A stretch of 64,000 bases of DNA from Nocardia albiluteola (GTDB taxonomy: Bacteria > Actinomycetota > Actinomycetes > Mycobacteriales > Mycobacteriaceae), in the NCBI RefSeq assembly GCF_018860155.1, contig NZ_JAHKNI010000008.1, positions 124,001 through 188,000 on the forward strand, read 5' to 3'. How positions within the stretch are numbered: position 1 is the first letter of the stretch; each line of letters starts with the position of its first letter. This document shows, in pieces, positions 40,914 to 48,533 of the stretch. Made by a program: the position numbers and the translations under genes. Under the pieces are notes generated by a model. It made no database searches. It was given only the letters and a program-made list of their open reading frames with translations, and was not told the DNA's origin.

Positions 40914-41707
40914 CCCAGCACCAGTTCCAGGTTGCTGTTCACGCGCTGGGCACCGATGCTTTCGAAAAGCGCCGTAGCGGCGGCATTCGATTCGTTCACT
41001 TCGGCTGTCGCCCTGGGTATCCCGCGCTGGTGCAGGGCGCCCAGCGCGTGCGCCAGCAGCGCACGCGCGATGCCCCGGCGCTGCTGATCGGCCCGCACCG
41101 CGAGCAGTCCGATCCGTGGCAGGCGGGTCACCTGCACGACGCGGATCAGCCCCACGTAGCGATCGGATTGTGCCGCCACCGCATACTTCGACGGATCCAC
41201 CAGGGTGTCGCCCCCGGTGCGCGGCATCACCTCGGCCGGCATGTTCCGCCAGCCGACGCTCGCCTCCACCTCGTCGCGAATCGCCCGATCCGCCTCGCGC
41301 AGTGGGCCTTCCGCCGCGGCGCCAGCGGCCACGATCGTCGTGTCCGGCGGCGGGACCACCGCCGCGAGCCCGGTCGCCTCCGGATCGGTCGGCACCAGGT
41401 ATTCCCATTCTCGGCGCCGGATGGTGAAACCGGCACTCTCCCAAAGGTTTACCAGATCCCGATCGCCCTCGTCGACCACCGTATACAGGGGTCTCGGCAG
41501 GCCTGCCAGCATCGCGGCGGCGAGCGGACCGAAGGCGTCGTCCAGCCACGAGTCGATGCTGACGAACAGCCGGCCGTCGGGCCGTGGCGACACATCGCCC
41601 GATCCGATCGGCAGACCGTGATTCACCGCCTGCCACTGCGTCTCGGAGACGCGTGTGATGACGGTGGTGTGTCCGGTGGAACCGGACGTGAAATGTACAG
41701 AGTTCAA
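40910..41707 (-). CDS. GNAT family N-acetyltransferase
   Basis: A 265-aa acetyltransferase. The N-terminal half is a degenerate GNAT-like region (WQAVNHGLPIGSGDVSPRPD, LVNLWESAGFTIRRREWEYL). The C-terminal half is the active-type domain: YVGLIRVVQV, then IGLLAVRADQQRRGIARALL with the acetyl-CoA loop Q-x-R-R-G-I-A, and VNESNAAATALFESIGAQRV. The TTG start at 41707 has GAAAGGGCG 7 nt upstream. It is coupled to IF-1 by a 4-nt overlap and preceded by a possible 19-aa peptide gene. The substrate is unknown. Confidence 0.87.
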   Translation of the reverse strand: MNSVHFTSGSTGHTTVITRVSETQWQAVNHGLPIGSGDVSPRPDGRLFVSIDSWLDDAFGPLAAAMLAGLPRPLYTVVDEGDRDLVNLWESAGFTIRRREWEYLVPTDPEATGLAAVVPPPDTTIVAAGAAAEGPLREADRAIRDEVEASVGWRNMPAEVMPRTGGDTLVDPSKYAVAAQSDRYVGLIRVVQVTRLPRIGLLAVRADQQRRGIARALLAHALGALHQRGIPRATAEVNESNAAATALFESIGAQRVNSNLELVLG

Positions 41708-41758
41708 GCTTATCGCCCTTTCGGAGCAGCCTTGGATGACAGGCGCTCCCGGCGACAG

Positions 41759-41818
41759 CTAGATCGTTCGCCCAACCGTGACGTCGAGAGGGAGCTCCCA
41801 CTTCGATACAACGTTCAT
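41759..41818 (-). CDS. Possible 19-aa peptide with a very strong ribosome binding site
   Basis: ATG at 41818 is preceded by AGGAGGTGA, close to a perfect anti-16S match, at the right distance. The frame encodes MNVVSKWELPLDVTVGRTI and stops with TAG at 41759-41761. The acetyltransferase start lies 51 nt further on. It could be a leader peptide that controls the downstream genes, a small secreted or modified peptide precursor, or chance. No Cys, Ser/Thr-rich core or recognisable peptide family is seen. The strength of the ribosome binding site, better than those of the neighbouring genes, is the main support. Confidence 0.5.
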   Translation of the reverse strand: MNVVSKWELPLDVTVGRTI

Positions 41819-41929
41819 GGGTCTCACCTCCTCGCGTGCTGTCACGGTTCGGCTCACGCTATCAACTAGGACGCGATCGCGTCCAACCATTTTCTCGCCG
41901 CCGACGATAACGCCGGTTGGCTCCGGTGG

Positions 41930-44332
41930 TCACTGCTGGTCGTTCTGCGGCATGGGCGAGAGACGTTTCGGCGGCGCCTGCACCGGATCGGGCGGCGGCG
42001 GTGCCGAATCGGGTTCTGCCGCGACGAGATTCGCGAACGGAACGGCATAGGGCTGGTCGTCGGCGCCGCGGTGCCGCGCCGGTGGTTGTTGCGCGGGAAT
42101 CGGTTCGGAATCGACCGGGGGCGGAGTGAGGAATCCGCCGGGCTGCCGCAGCATGGGCTGACGGCCCGTGTGCTGCGTGGGGATCGGCGAAGTTTCGGAC
42201 GCGTGCGGAATGGCCTCGGTGGGAGCGGCCTGCTGAGGGGGCCCGTCCCCGGACGACTGCCACTGCGAATCGTGTTGCGACCACCCCTCGCCGCGCTGGT
42301 TCGTGGGCTCGAACGCGGAGAACGCCGGTGGCGCCTGGTGGTCACCGGGCTGTCGCTGCTCGGCGACGGGTAGTCGCGCGGTGTTGTGGTCCTGCGCGAC
42401 CACCACCTCGGCGGGATACTCGAACGATCCGAACGGACGGCGATGCGGAGCGGCGGGCCACTGGGCCTCGGCGCCGCCAACCGCAGTACCGCTATCGGCG
42501 CGGGAGACATCCGGCGCGGGTTGCCGTTCCGCGGGCCACTCGCCGGGAGCGGATTCGGGTCGGTAGGGCTCACCCTCGGGGAACCGTGAGTTGTAGTCGT
42601 CTCGGTGGGGAACGGGGGACGGAATCGGTTGCGGCGCCACATCACCGGCCGGGCGGTAGGCAGCGGGCTCGGAATCGTAGCCACGCCCGGCCGGCGGCCG
42701 CGGCTCGGACATTGCCTGGGGGTAGTCCTGCCTGTGCAACGGCGCAGTGTCGGGAGATACGTACGGCTGCGCGCCGATCACGCCGTCGCGTGACAGCTCG
42801 GCATCGGCCGCACCGCCCGGCCGGGGCAGGACGGTGGTCGGGTGATCCGCGAACTGTCCCATCGGGATGCCCTCGGTCTCGGCGTGCTCGTAACCCAGTG
42901 GCGGCCCACCGAACGGCCCCGGCTGCTGGGATGGCGATCCCGCACTCATCTGTGCTGCTGCCGATTCGGGCTCGCGACGGTCCGGTGCCGGCTGCTCGGC
43001 GGGAGGCCGACCGGCGTCACGCACAACCGGGCCGCGTTCGGGAATCGCGGATGCCGGGTTCGATTGCGGTCCCGGATATTGTTCGGGCGCACCCGGCCCG
43101 TACCCCGAGCCCCGGGAGGGCTCGGGCGGCAGCGGCTCGCGGCGCGGCGCGCCGAACGGTCCCGTCGGCCGGGGCAGCAGGGATGTAGCCTCGCCCTCGG
43201 ATTCGGTCTCGACGTGCGGCGGCTGCGAGATGAACGGCTCGGTTCGCGATTGCGTTCCCGGGTCGAACTCCATTGGCTGCGGCCGCGATACCGGCGATGG
43301 AAGCTCCTGCCCCGCAAACGATTCGGCCTCTCTGGAGCGGGCCGTTTGCGGCTCCGGTGCGAACTGGTCCGGACGCCGGGGGGCGCCGAAGGGGCCTGGA
43401 TGCTGTGGTGCCATCGGGGTGGCATGTCGTTCGGTGGTGTCCGGGGAGCCGTCCACGTACGGCACGGCGTCGGTCGCCGCTGGGCCCTCGTTCAGCGGCG
43501 CGCCGAACGGTCCGGGCCGATGCGGCGGGAGCAACAATGTCGAGGGGTCCTCGGCGGAGCGGGCGTCCGCGCGCGCATACGATCCGAGCGATTCGTCGGC
43601 GGTAGAGATGGGTTCGGGCCGGTGCTCATAGGGCTCGAACGGCTGGCCCGGAGCGTCGACTACGTCGGCCTGTTGCCACGGCACGGCGGGTTCGTCGTCG
43701 GCTTCCGGCACGCCGATGACGCCGAGCGTTTCCGGGATGGGCGCCGAGCGCTCCGGAAGGGCGGGGCGCTCCGGCGCCGGAGTGGGCTCGGCGACGGTCT
43801 GCGCCACCGGGGCGGGCGCGTCCTGATCCTCGTCCCGATCCGCGCGCGTGCGCACCGTTTCCACGCTGGTCCAGGACGCCTGGATCAGCGCGACGATGGC
43901 CAGGAACGTGGTCGCGGCGATCGGAATCGCCGCCCACCTGGCGGACTTGCCGATGACGTCGTCGACCGCGCCGCCGGTCAGATTCGCCACGTTGAACAGG
44001 AGCAGCGCACCGGCCCCGAGCGCGCCGGTGACGCGGGCGACCGGCGGCTTGACGCCGGTCACCAGCAGGATTCCCGCAACGATCGCGATGATCGAGGCCA
44101 GCAGCGAACCGAAATCGCGGGGGGCGATGGTGTCGCCAGGCTGGGACAGCCCCACCATCAGGCGCCCGAGATAGGTCAGGGTCGCCAGCAGGAGCATGAC
44201 CGCGGCCAGCGTGTCCGCGATGCGGAAGCCGGATGGCGCCGCGTCGGAGGCGTCCGGCTCCGACGACCGACCACGATCGCGCTCCGGCTCTGTCGGCATC
44301 GGCCGATTTCCGGACCGTTTCGGGTTGACCAT
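41930..44332 (-). CDS. Large membrane protein with Pro-rich repeat tail
   Basis: An 800-aa protein. Four hydrophobic segments lie between about residues 38 and 155 (TLAAVMLLLATLTYLGRLMV; LLASIIAIVAGILLVTGV; VTGALGAGALLLFNVANLTG; WAAIPIAATTFLAIVALIQA). The other ~640 residues are a Pro/Glu/Arg/Gln-rich disordered tail with a recurring P-G-P-F-G-A-P motif (HRPGPFGAPLNEG, QHPGPFGAPRRPD, RPTGPFGAPRREP, QQPGPFGGPPLG). ATG 44332 has AAGGAG upstream. The leader and layout resemble the 39178-40371 gene, so the two are probably distant paralogs. Function unknown. Confidence 0.85.
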   Translation of the reverse strand: MVNPKRSGNRPMPTEPERDRGRSSEPDASDAAPSGFRIADTLAAVMLLLATLTYLGRLMVGLSQPGDTIAPRDFGSLLASIIAIVAGILLVTGVKPPVARVTGALGAGALLLFNVANLTGGAVDDVIGKSARWAAIPIAATTFLAIVALIQASWTSVETVRTRADRDEDQDAPAPVAQTVAEPTPAPERPALPERSAPIPETLGVIGVPEADDEPAVPWQQADVVDAPGQPFEPYEHRPEPISTADESLGSYARADARSAEDPSTLLLPPHRPGPFGAPLNEGPAATDAVPYVDGSPDTTERHATPMAPQHPGPFGAPRRPDQFAPEPQTARSREAESFAGQELPSPVSRPQPMEFDPGTQSRTEPFISQPPHVETESEGEATSLLPRPTGPFGAPRREPLPPEPSRGSGYGPGAPEQYPGPQSNPASAIPERGPVVRDAGRPPAEQPAPDRREPESAAAQMSAGSPSQQPGPFGGPPLGYEHAETEGIPMGQFADHPTTVLPRPGGAADAELSRDGVIGAQPYVSPDTAPLHRQDYPQAMSEPRPPAGRGYDSEPAAYRPAGDVAPQPIPSPVPHRDDYNSRFPEGEPYRPESAPGEWPAERQPAPDVSRADSGTAVGGAEAQWPAAPHRRPFGSFEYPAEVVVAQDHNTARLPVAEQRQPGDHQAPPAFSAFEPTNQRGEGWSQHDSQWQSSGDGPPQQAAPTEAIPHASETSPIPTQHTGRQPMLRQPGGFLTPPPVDSEPIPAQQPPARHRGADDQPYAVPFANLVAAEPDSAPPPPDPVQAPPKRLSPMPQNDQQ

Positions 44333-44426
44333 CGGTGAGACTCCTTGTTGCTGTCGAAACACCGGACAGCCTATTGGATCCGAGCGGACCGGTCGGAACC
44401 GACATCGCGCAGTTGAACGCGGCAGT

Positions 44427-45260
44427 TTACCCCGCGAGCAAGTCGATCAGCTGCGCCGCGAATTCCCTTGCCTCGGTGCGCATGCCGTTGTGCATGCCCG
44501 GGAACTCGGTGACGGACAGTCCGACCCGGGCGGCGATCTCGGCGGCCGGACGGGAGGGCAGCAGGTGGCGCGACGCACGGCCGACGCCGAGCACCAGGCG
44601 GTCCCGTACGGCGCTCAGGGCGACGTAATCGGGTATGTACGAGGTGAATTCGCGCAGTTCGTACTCCATCATGATCGGGGCGTTGGCGGCCAGGCGGGCC
44701 CACATCGCGGCCTTGTCCGGCGGCAGTTCTCCTGGCGCCGGCGAGGGCTTCATCGCCCCGCCGATCCCGGCGAGGAATCGCGCCGAGGCGGCCGCGATCC
44801 CCTCGGTGCGGGCCAGGGTGTGCACCTCCTCGACGAAGGTGCGCTGTTCGGCCGCGTCGGGCAGCACCGCGAAACAGGGCGGGTCGTGGGCGACGAGGGT
44901 GCGGACGCACTCGGGGTGGCGGGTGAGCAGATCCAGCCCGACGATCGCTCCGGCGCTGCCGCCGACGATGTACGCGGGCTGGTCGGTGAGGTGGGTCAGC
45001 AGTCGGTACGCGTCGTCGCTCTGCACCCGCACATGCTGGGTTTCGGGGGTGCCGCTGTCCAGCGTGCTGCGCGAGTACCCGCGGGCATCGAGAGCGACGA
45101 CGGTGAACCGGGGTGCGAGCAGTTCGGCCATGTCGTCGAAGCCGTTCGCGTCGCCCCCGCCGCCGGGCAGGGCCAGCAGCACCGGGCCCGATCCGCGGGT
45201 CTCGTAGTACAGGGTCGCGCCGGGCACACGCAGGGTGCCGGATGTCGGATGGGATGTCAT
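44427..45260 (-). CDS. Alpha/beta hydrolase
   Basis: A 277-aa alpha/beta-hydrolase. LALPGGGGDANGFDD is the oxyanion region, VVALDARGYSRS follows, the nucleophile elbow is VGGSAGAIVGLDL, and FPGMHNGMRTEA holds the expected His. AGGAGGT lies 8 nt before the ATG. It is similar in length and layout to the plus-strand hydrolase at 46835. A palindromic operator lies 35 nt upstream, but no intact regulator is adjacent. Confidence 0.87.
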   Translation of the reverse strand: MTSHPTSGTLRVPGATLYYETRGSGPVLLALPGGGGDANGFDDMAELLAPRFTVVALDARGYSRSTLDSGTPETQHVRVQSDDAYRLLTHLTDQPAYIVGGSAGAIVGLDLLTRHPECVRTLVAHDPPCFAVLPDAAEQRTFVEEVHTLARTEGIAAASARFLAGIGGAMKPSPAPGELPPDKAAMWARLAANAPIMMEYELREFTSYIPDYVALSAVRDRLVLGVGRASRHLLPSRPAAEIAARVGLSVTEFPGMHNGMRTEAREFAAQLIDLLAG

Positions 45261-45294
45261 TGTCGGCTACCTCCTTCTAGAGAAGTTAGCCTAT

Positions 45295-45313
45295 AACCTA
45301 ATTAGATTAGGTT
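45295..45313. promoter_or_regulatory. Palindromic operator, possibly orphaned
   Basis: AACCTAAT-TAG-ATTAGGTT is a perfect palindrome in AT-rich DNA upstream of the hydrolase. On the plus strand an ATG at 45317 opens MDMLNQATGESSRGRSRSES before running into the VOC gene, which could be the first residues of a lost TetR/MarR-type regulator. Confidence 0.6.
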
Positions 45314-45373
45314 CAAATGGATATGCTGAACCAGGCCACGGGCGAATCGTCCCGCGGCCGGAGTCGGAGCGAA

Positions 45374-45733
45374 TCACTCCAGGTTGTACGCGGTCTCGTG
45401 CCGCGGCTGATAGAGCCCGATCTCACCGGCGCCCGGCACGACGAGCGTGGTGAGCAGCCCCCAGCCCTGCTGGGTGATGCCGCCGGTGAACTCGACGCCC
45501 TTGGCCCGCAGCTCCTCGACGGTCGCGTGCAGGTCGTCGCACATCAGATACAGCTCGACCCGGCCGCTGTCGGGGCCGCCGGCCGGGTGCACGGCCAGCT
45601 CGGCCGGCGGCGACTTGAAGATCAGCCAGTCGTGTCCGGCATCGACATGCGCCAGGCCGAGCACGTCGCGGAAGAAGGCCCGCGCGGCGTCCGCATCGGC
45701 CGCGTACATGATCGTGTGCGCACCATTGATCAT
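45374..45733 (-). CDS. VOC family protein (glyoxalase/bleomycin-resistance fold)
   Basis: A 119-aa single-chain VOC domain with two beta-alpha-beta modules: AHTIMYAADADAARAFFRDV, LGLAHVDAGHDWLIF, then LYLMCDDLHATVEELRAKGV and IGLYQPRHETAYNLE. Metal ligands at the usual strand positions are incomplete, so it may be a binding protein rather than an enzyme. It lies 22 nt before the methyltransferase stop on the same strand, so co-transcription with that gene is possible. Confidence 0.85.
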   Translation of the reverse strand: MINGAHTIMYAADADAARAFFRDVLGLAHVDAGHDWLIFKSPPAELAVHPAGGPDSGRVELYLMCDDLHATVEELRAKGVEFTGGITQQGWGLLTTLVVPGAGEIGLYQPRHETAYNLE

Positions 45734-45755
45734 GCGGACAGGCTATCGGTCCCGG

Positions 45756-46589
45756 CTAGGGCTTGCGGGCCAACGCGCAGGAGATCAGCTGCTCCCACAG
45801 GGTCAGGTCGCCGAGGTCGCGCGCCTCGACGCCGATCTTGCTGACGTCGTCGCCCGGGGCCGGCGCCGGACGCCACAGCGAACAGTTCACCAGGCCGGGC
45901 TCGAGTATCTCGAGATCGCCGAACAGCGCCTCGATCTCCTCGTCGGTGCGCCAGCGCCCCCGCCCGAAACTGTCCTGCAGCTTCGCCTCCGCGGCCTGGG
46001 TCTCCTCGTTCAGGCCGGAGCGGAAATGCGAGATGTAGAACTCGCTGCCCGAGGGGACCTGATCGGCCCACCAGGCCACGAGATCGGCCGGGCGCTCACT
46101 GTCGTTGAGGTGGTGCAGGATCGCGCTGAAGATCACCCCGACGGGTTCGTCGAAGTTGATCAGTCGCTCGACCTCGGAGTTCTTGCGAATCTCCTCCGGA
46201 TGGCGAAGATCGGCCTGGAAGACGGTGGTGTGCTCGTCGGTGGCCAGCAGCGCGCGCCCGTGCGCCAGCACGATCGGATCGTTGTCGACATAGACCACGC
46301 GGGCCTCGGGATTGTGGCGCTGCGCGACCTGGTGCACGTTGTCCACGGTCGGCAGGCCGCTGCCGATGTCGATGAACTGCGAAATGCCGTCCCGGGAAAT
46401 GGCGCCCACCGCGCGAATCAGCGCCTGCCGGTTGGCATATGCGATCGAGACCGAACCGGGCAGGTCCTCGATGAAGAAGTCGCCGATCTTTCGATCGACC
46501 TCGTAATTGTCCTTGCCGCCCAGCAGATAGTCGTAGACGCGGGCGATACTCGGCTTCGATTGATCGATCTGCGCGGAGCCCTCTGTCAT
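45756..46589 (-). CDS. SAM-dependent methyltransferase, DUF574 family
   Basis: A 277-aa protein of the S-adenosyl methyltransferase family PF04672, which is strongly expanded in Nocardia and Streptomyces. The signature SIARVYDYLLGGKDNYEVDR is at residues 14-33, the SAM loop at FIDIGSGLPTVDNVH, the acidic residue that pairs with the ribose at VVYVDNDPIV, and RWRTDEEIEALFGDLEILEP near the end. Start 46589 is chosen by family length; another ATG lies 30 nt upstream. The methyl acceptor is not known for this family. Confidence 0.92.
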   Translation of the reverse strand: MTEGSAQIDQSKPSIARVYDYLLGGKDNYEVDRKIGDFFIEDLPGSVSIAYANRQALIRAVGAISRDGISQFIDIGSGLPTVDNVHQVAQRHNPEARVVYVDNDPIVLAHGRALLATDEHTTVFQADLRHPEEIRKNSEVERLINFDEPVGVIFSAILHHLNDSERPADLVAWWADQVPSGSEFYISHFRSGLNEETQAAEAKLQDSFGRGRWRTDEEIEALFGDLEILEPGLVNCSLWRPAPAPGDDVSKIGVEARDLGDLTLWEQLISCALARKP

Positions 46590-46834
46590 CTCAACCACCC
46601 CTATCTGCGTTGCGATCCGCATCGGCACCATCGTAGGAGCCGCTCGAGACGGCGATGGGCGCTTCGGTTATACCGGTCGCGAGTCGGACTGTCGCGTCGG
46701 CCGATGACCTTGAACGGCACCGAATTCCGGCACGGCGCGCACAGTCGCATCGAATGCCGTGCCGCGACCGATGAATTTCGGATACTGGGGGAGTCGACAT
46801 GGGTGCCCAGTTCGCTATGCCCAGGAGGATCCGC

Positions 46835-47635
46835 ATGACCACATCCGTGACCACGCACACCCTCGCCGCCCCCGGCGTGCGCCTGTACTACGAGCTGCGC
46901 GGCGACGGACCGCTACTGGCGCTCGTCGGCTCGCCGATGCATTCGGCGCCGTTCATACCGCTGGCGGAGCAACTTGCCGAGCAGTACACCGTACTGACCC
47001 CCGACCCGCGCGGCCATTTCGGCAGCGAGCTCGACGATCCCGGCACCGACGCCACCCCCGAGTTGCGCGCCGACGACCTGGCGCGCATCCTGCGGCACCT
47101 GGACGCCGGTCCCGCAACCGTTCTCGGCTCCTCCGGCGGCGCGGTCACCACCCTGGCGCTACTGCAGGCGGCCCCGGAACTGGTGTCGACCGCTATCGCG
47201 CACGAACCGCCGCTCGCGGAACTCCTGGACGACCGGGAGTCCCAGCGCCGGACCCGCGACGACATCGTCGCGACCTTCCACGGCGACGAGGTCGTCGCTA
47301 TCCGGAAGTTCTTCGCCATGACGGAGATGCCGTTCCCGGAGGGCGTGCTCGAGCAGATGCTGGCCCACCGCGACGCCGCCAACGACCGCTTCTTCTACCT
47401 CCACGAACTCGAGCCCACCGCCGGCTGGCGCCCCGACCTGGACGCCCTGCGCGCCCTGGACACCCACGTCGTCCTCGGCATCGGCGACACCTCCGCGGGC
47501 CTGTTCTGCGACCGCACCACCCGCGCGCTGGCCGCCGAACTGAAGATCGAACCCACCCTCTTCCCCGGCGGTCACGCCGGCTTCATGGAGAACCCGCCCG
47601 CCTTCGCCGCCCGCCTTCACGAGGTGATCGAGTAG
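46835..47635 (+). CDS. Alpha/beta hydrolase
   Basis: A 266-aa alpha/beta-hydrolase. VRLYYELRGDGPLLALVGSP, VLTPDPRGHFGSE and the nucleophile elbow VLGSSGGAVTTLAL match the fold; the catalytic His lies in FPGGHAGFMENP. The start at 46835 has AGGAGG 6 nt upstream. It resembles the minus-strand hydrolase at 44427-45260 (shared PGVRLYYELRG-type start and PGGH end) and is convergent with the Fic gene, 4 nt apart. Confidence 0.88.
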   Translation: MTTSVTTHTLAAPGVRLYYELRGDGPLLALVGSPMHSAPFIPLAEQLAEQYTVLTPDPRGHFGSELDDPGTDATPELRADDLARILRHLDAGPATVLGSSGGAVTTLALLQAAPELVSTAIAHEPPLAELLDDRESQRRTRDDIVATFHGDEVVAIRKFFAMTEMPFPEGVLEQMLAHRDAANDRFFYLHELEPTAGWRPDLDALRALDTHVVLGIGDTSAGLFCDRTTRALAAELKIEPTLFPGGHAGFMENPPAFAARLHEVIE

Positions 47636-47639
47636 CCGG

Positions 47640-48380
47640 TCAGGCCGTGAGCCGGTCCGGGTGGCAGGACAGCAGGAAGCCGAACATGCCCGTGGCATCC
47701 TTACTCCGGTAGAAATCGACCATCAGCGTGTTGAACTCACGCCGCCGAAGGGCAGGCACGCTGATCGCGTCGATGCCGCAGGACATGAGGTGGCCGTTCA
47801 TCATCACGCGGCCGGTGCGCTTGTTGCCGTCGAAATAGAACTGGTTGAGCGCGGCGAAGAGGAAGTAAGCGATGCCCTGCTGTACAGGGTCGGGCAGCTC
47901 GAGAATGTCGGTGAGCCCCTCGCTGTGGAGACGAATCAGGTTTTCTCCGCCGGGTCCAGGCTCGGGGGGGATATGGCTGCCGTACTCTCCGAGATTCACG
48001 CTGATGCCTGTGTCCAGCGTTCCCTCCCCTCGGAAATGGCCCGCTTCCAATGCCTCATCCTTAGCGATGAGGTACTGAAACCGATCGGAGGTAACCTTGT
48101 CGAGGCGGAAGTCTTCCTCCTCGACAAGGTGTGCGAGTTCGCGCATCGAGTCGGCGAGCGCAAGGACCTGACGTTCATCCGAAAGCCGATGGCCGCCTAC
48201 GGTGACACCCTCCATCAGTGTCTGCACGTCAGGATAGGTGAAGGGATTGCCCTCCAGCACCGCCGCGTCCCAGACAAATCCCGGCATTGTCCTGCGCATA
48301 CGCCAAACGGCACGTTCGCGGGTGTGCCTCGCGAGGTCGATGTCCAGCTCGCTGGTGTCCCAGGTGAATCCGAGGGTCAT
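47640..48380 (-). CDS. Fic family protein with substituted catalytic His
   Basis: A 246-aa Fic/DOC-fold protein. The Fic loop reads NQFYFDGNKRTGR: the usual H-x-F-x-[D/E]-G-N-x-R has Gln180 where the catalytic His should be, while Asp184, Gly, Asn and Arg are kept. The autoinhibitory helix region VLEGNPFTYP (41-50) keeps the Glu-Gly-Asn part of the S/T-x-x-x-E-G/N motif, but Ala replaces Ser/Thr. Canonical Fic enzymes AMPylate proteins; without the His, activity is doubtful or altered. The ATG has a weak ribosome binding site. It is convergent with the hydrolase and follows the nuo terminator. Confidence 0.85.
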   Translation of the reverse strand: MTLGFTWDTSELDIDLARHTRERAVWRMRRTMPGFVWDAAVLEGNPFTYPDVQTLMEGVTVGGHRLSDERQVLALADSMRELAHLVEEEDFRLDKVTSDRFQYLIAKDEALEAGHFRGEGTLDTGISVNLGEYGSHIPPEPGPGGENLIRLHSEGLTDILELPDPVQQGIAYFLFAALNQFYFDGNKRTGRVMMNGHLMSCGIDAISVPALRRREFNTLMVDFYRSKDATGMFGFLLSCHPDRLTA

Positions 48381-48492
48381 GGCGCCACTGTAACGCCGTC
48401 GAGGGTCGGCCCTGCCCGTTGCCTGTCCACCGGGTTGTCGACGGGCACGCTGATCGCAGGCTCGATTGGAACACCATGGCCGAACGCACTGC

Positions 48493-48519
48493 GCCCGGAT
48501 GCATCGGGCGCATCCGGGC
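48493..48519. terminator. Terminator of the nuo operon
   Basis: A perfect 10-bp stem (48493-48502 with 48510-48519) and a 7-nt loop begin 15 nt past the nuoN stop on the minus strand. Confidence 0.75.
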
Positions 48520-48533
48520 ACAGCGTGAACGGT

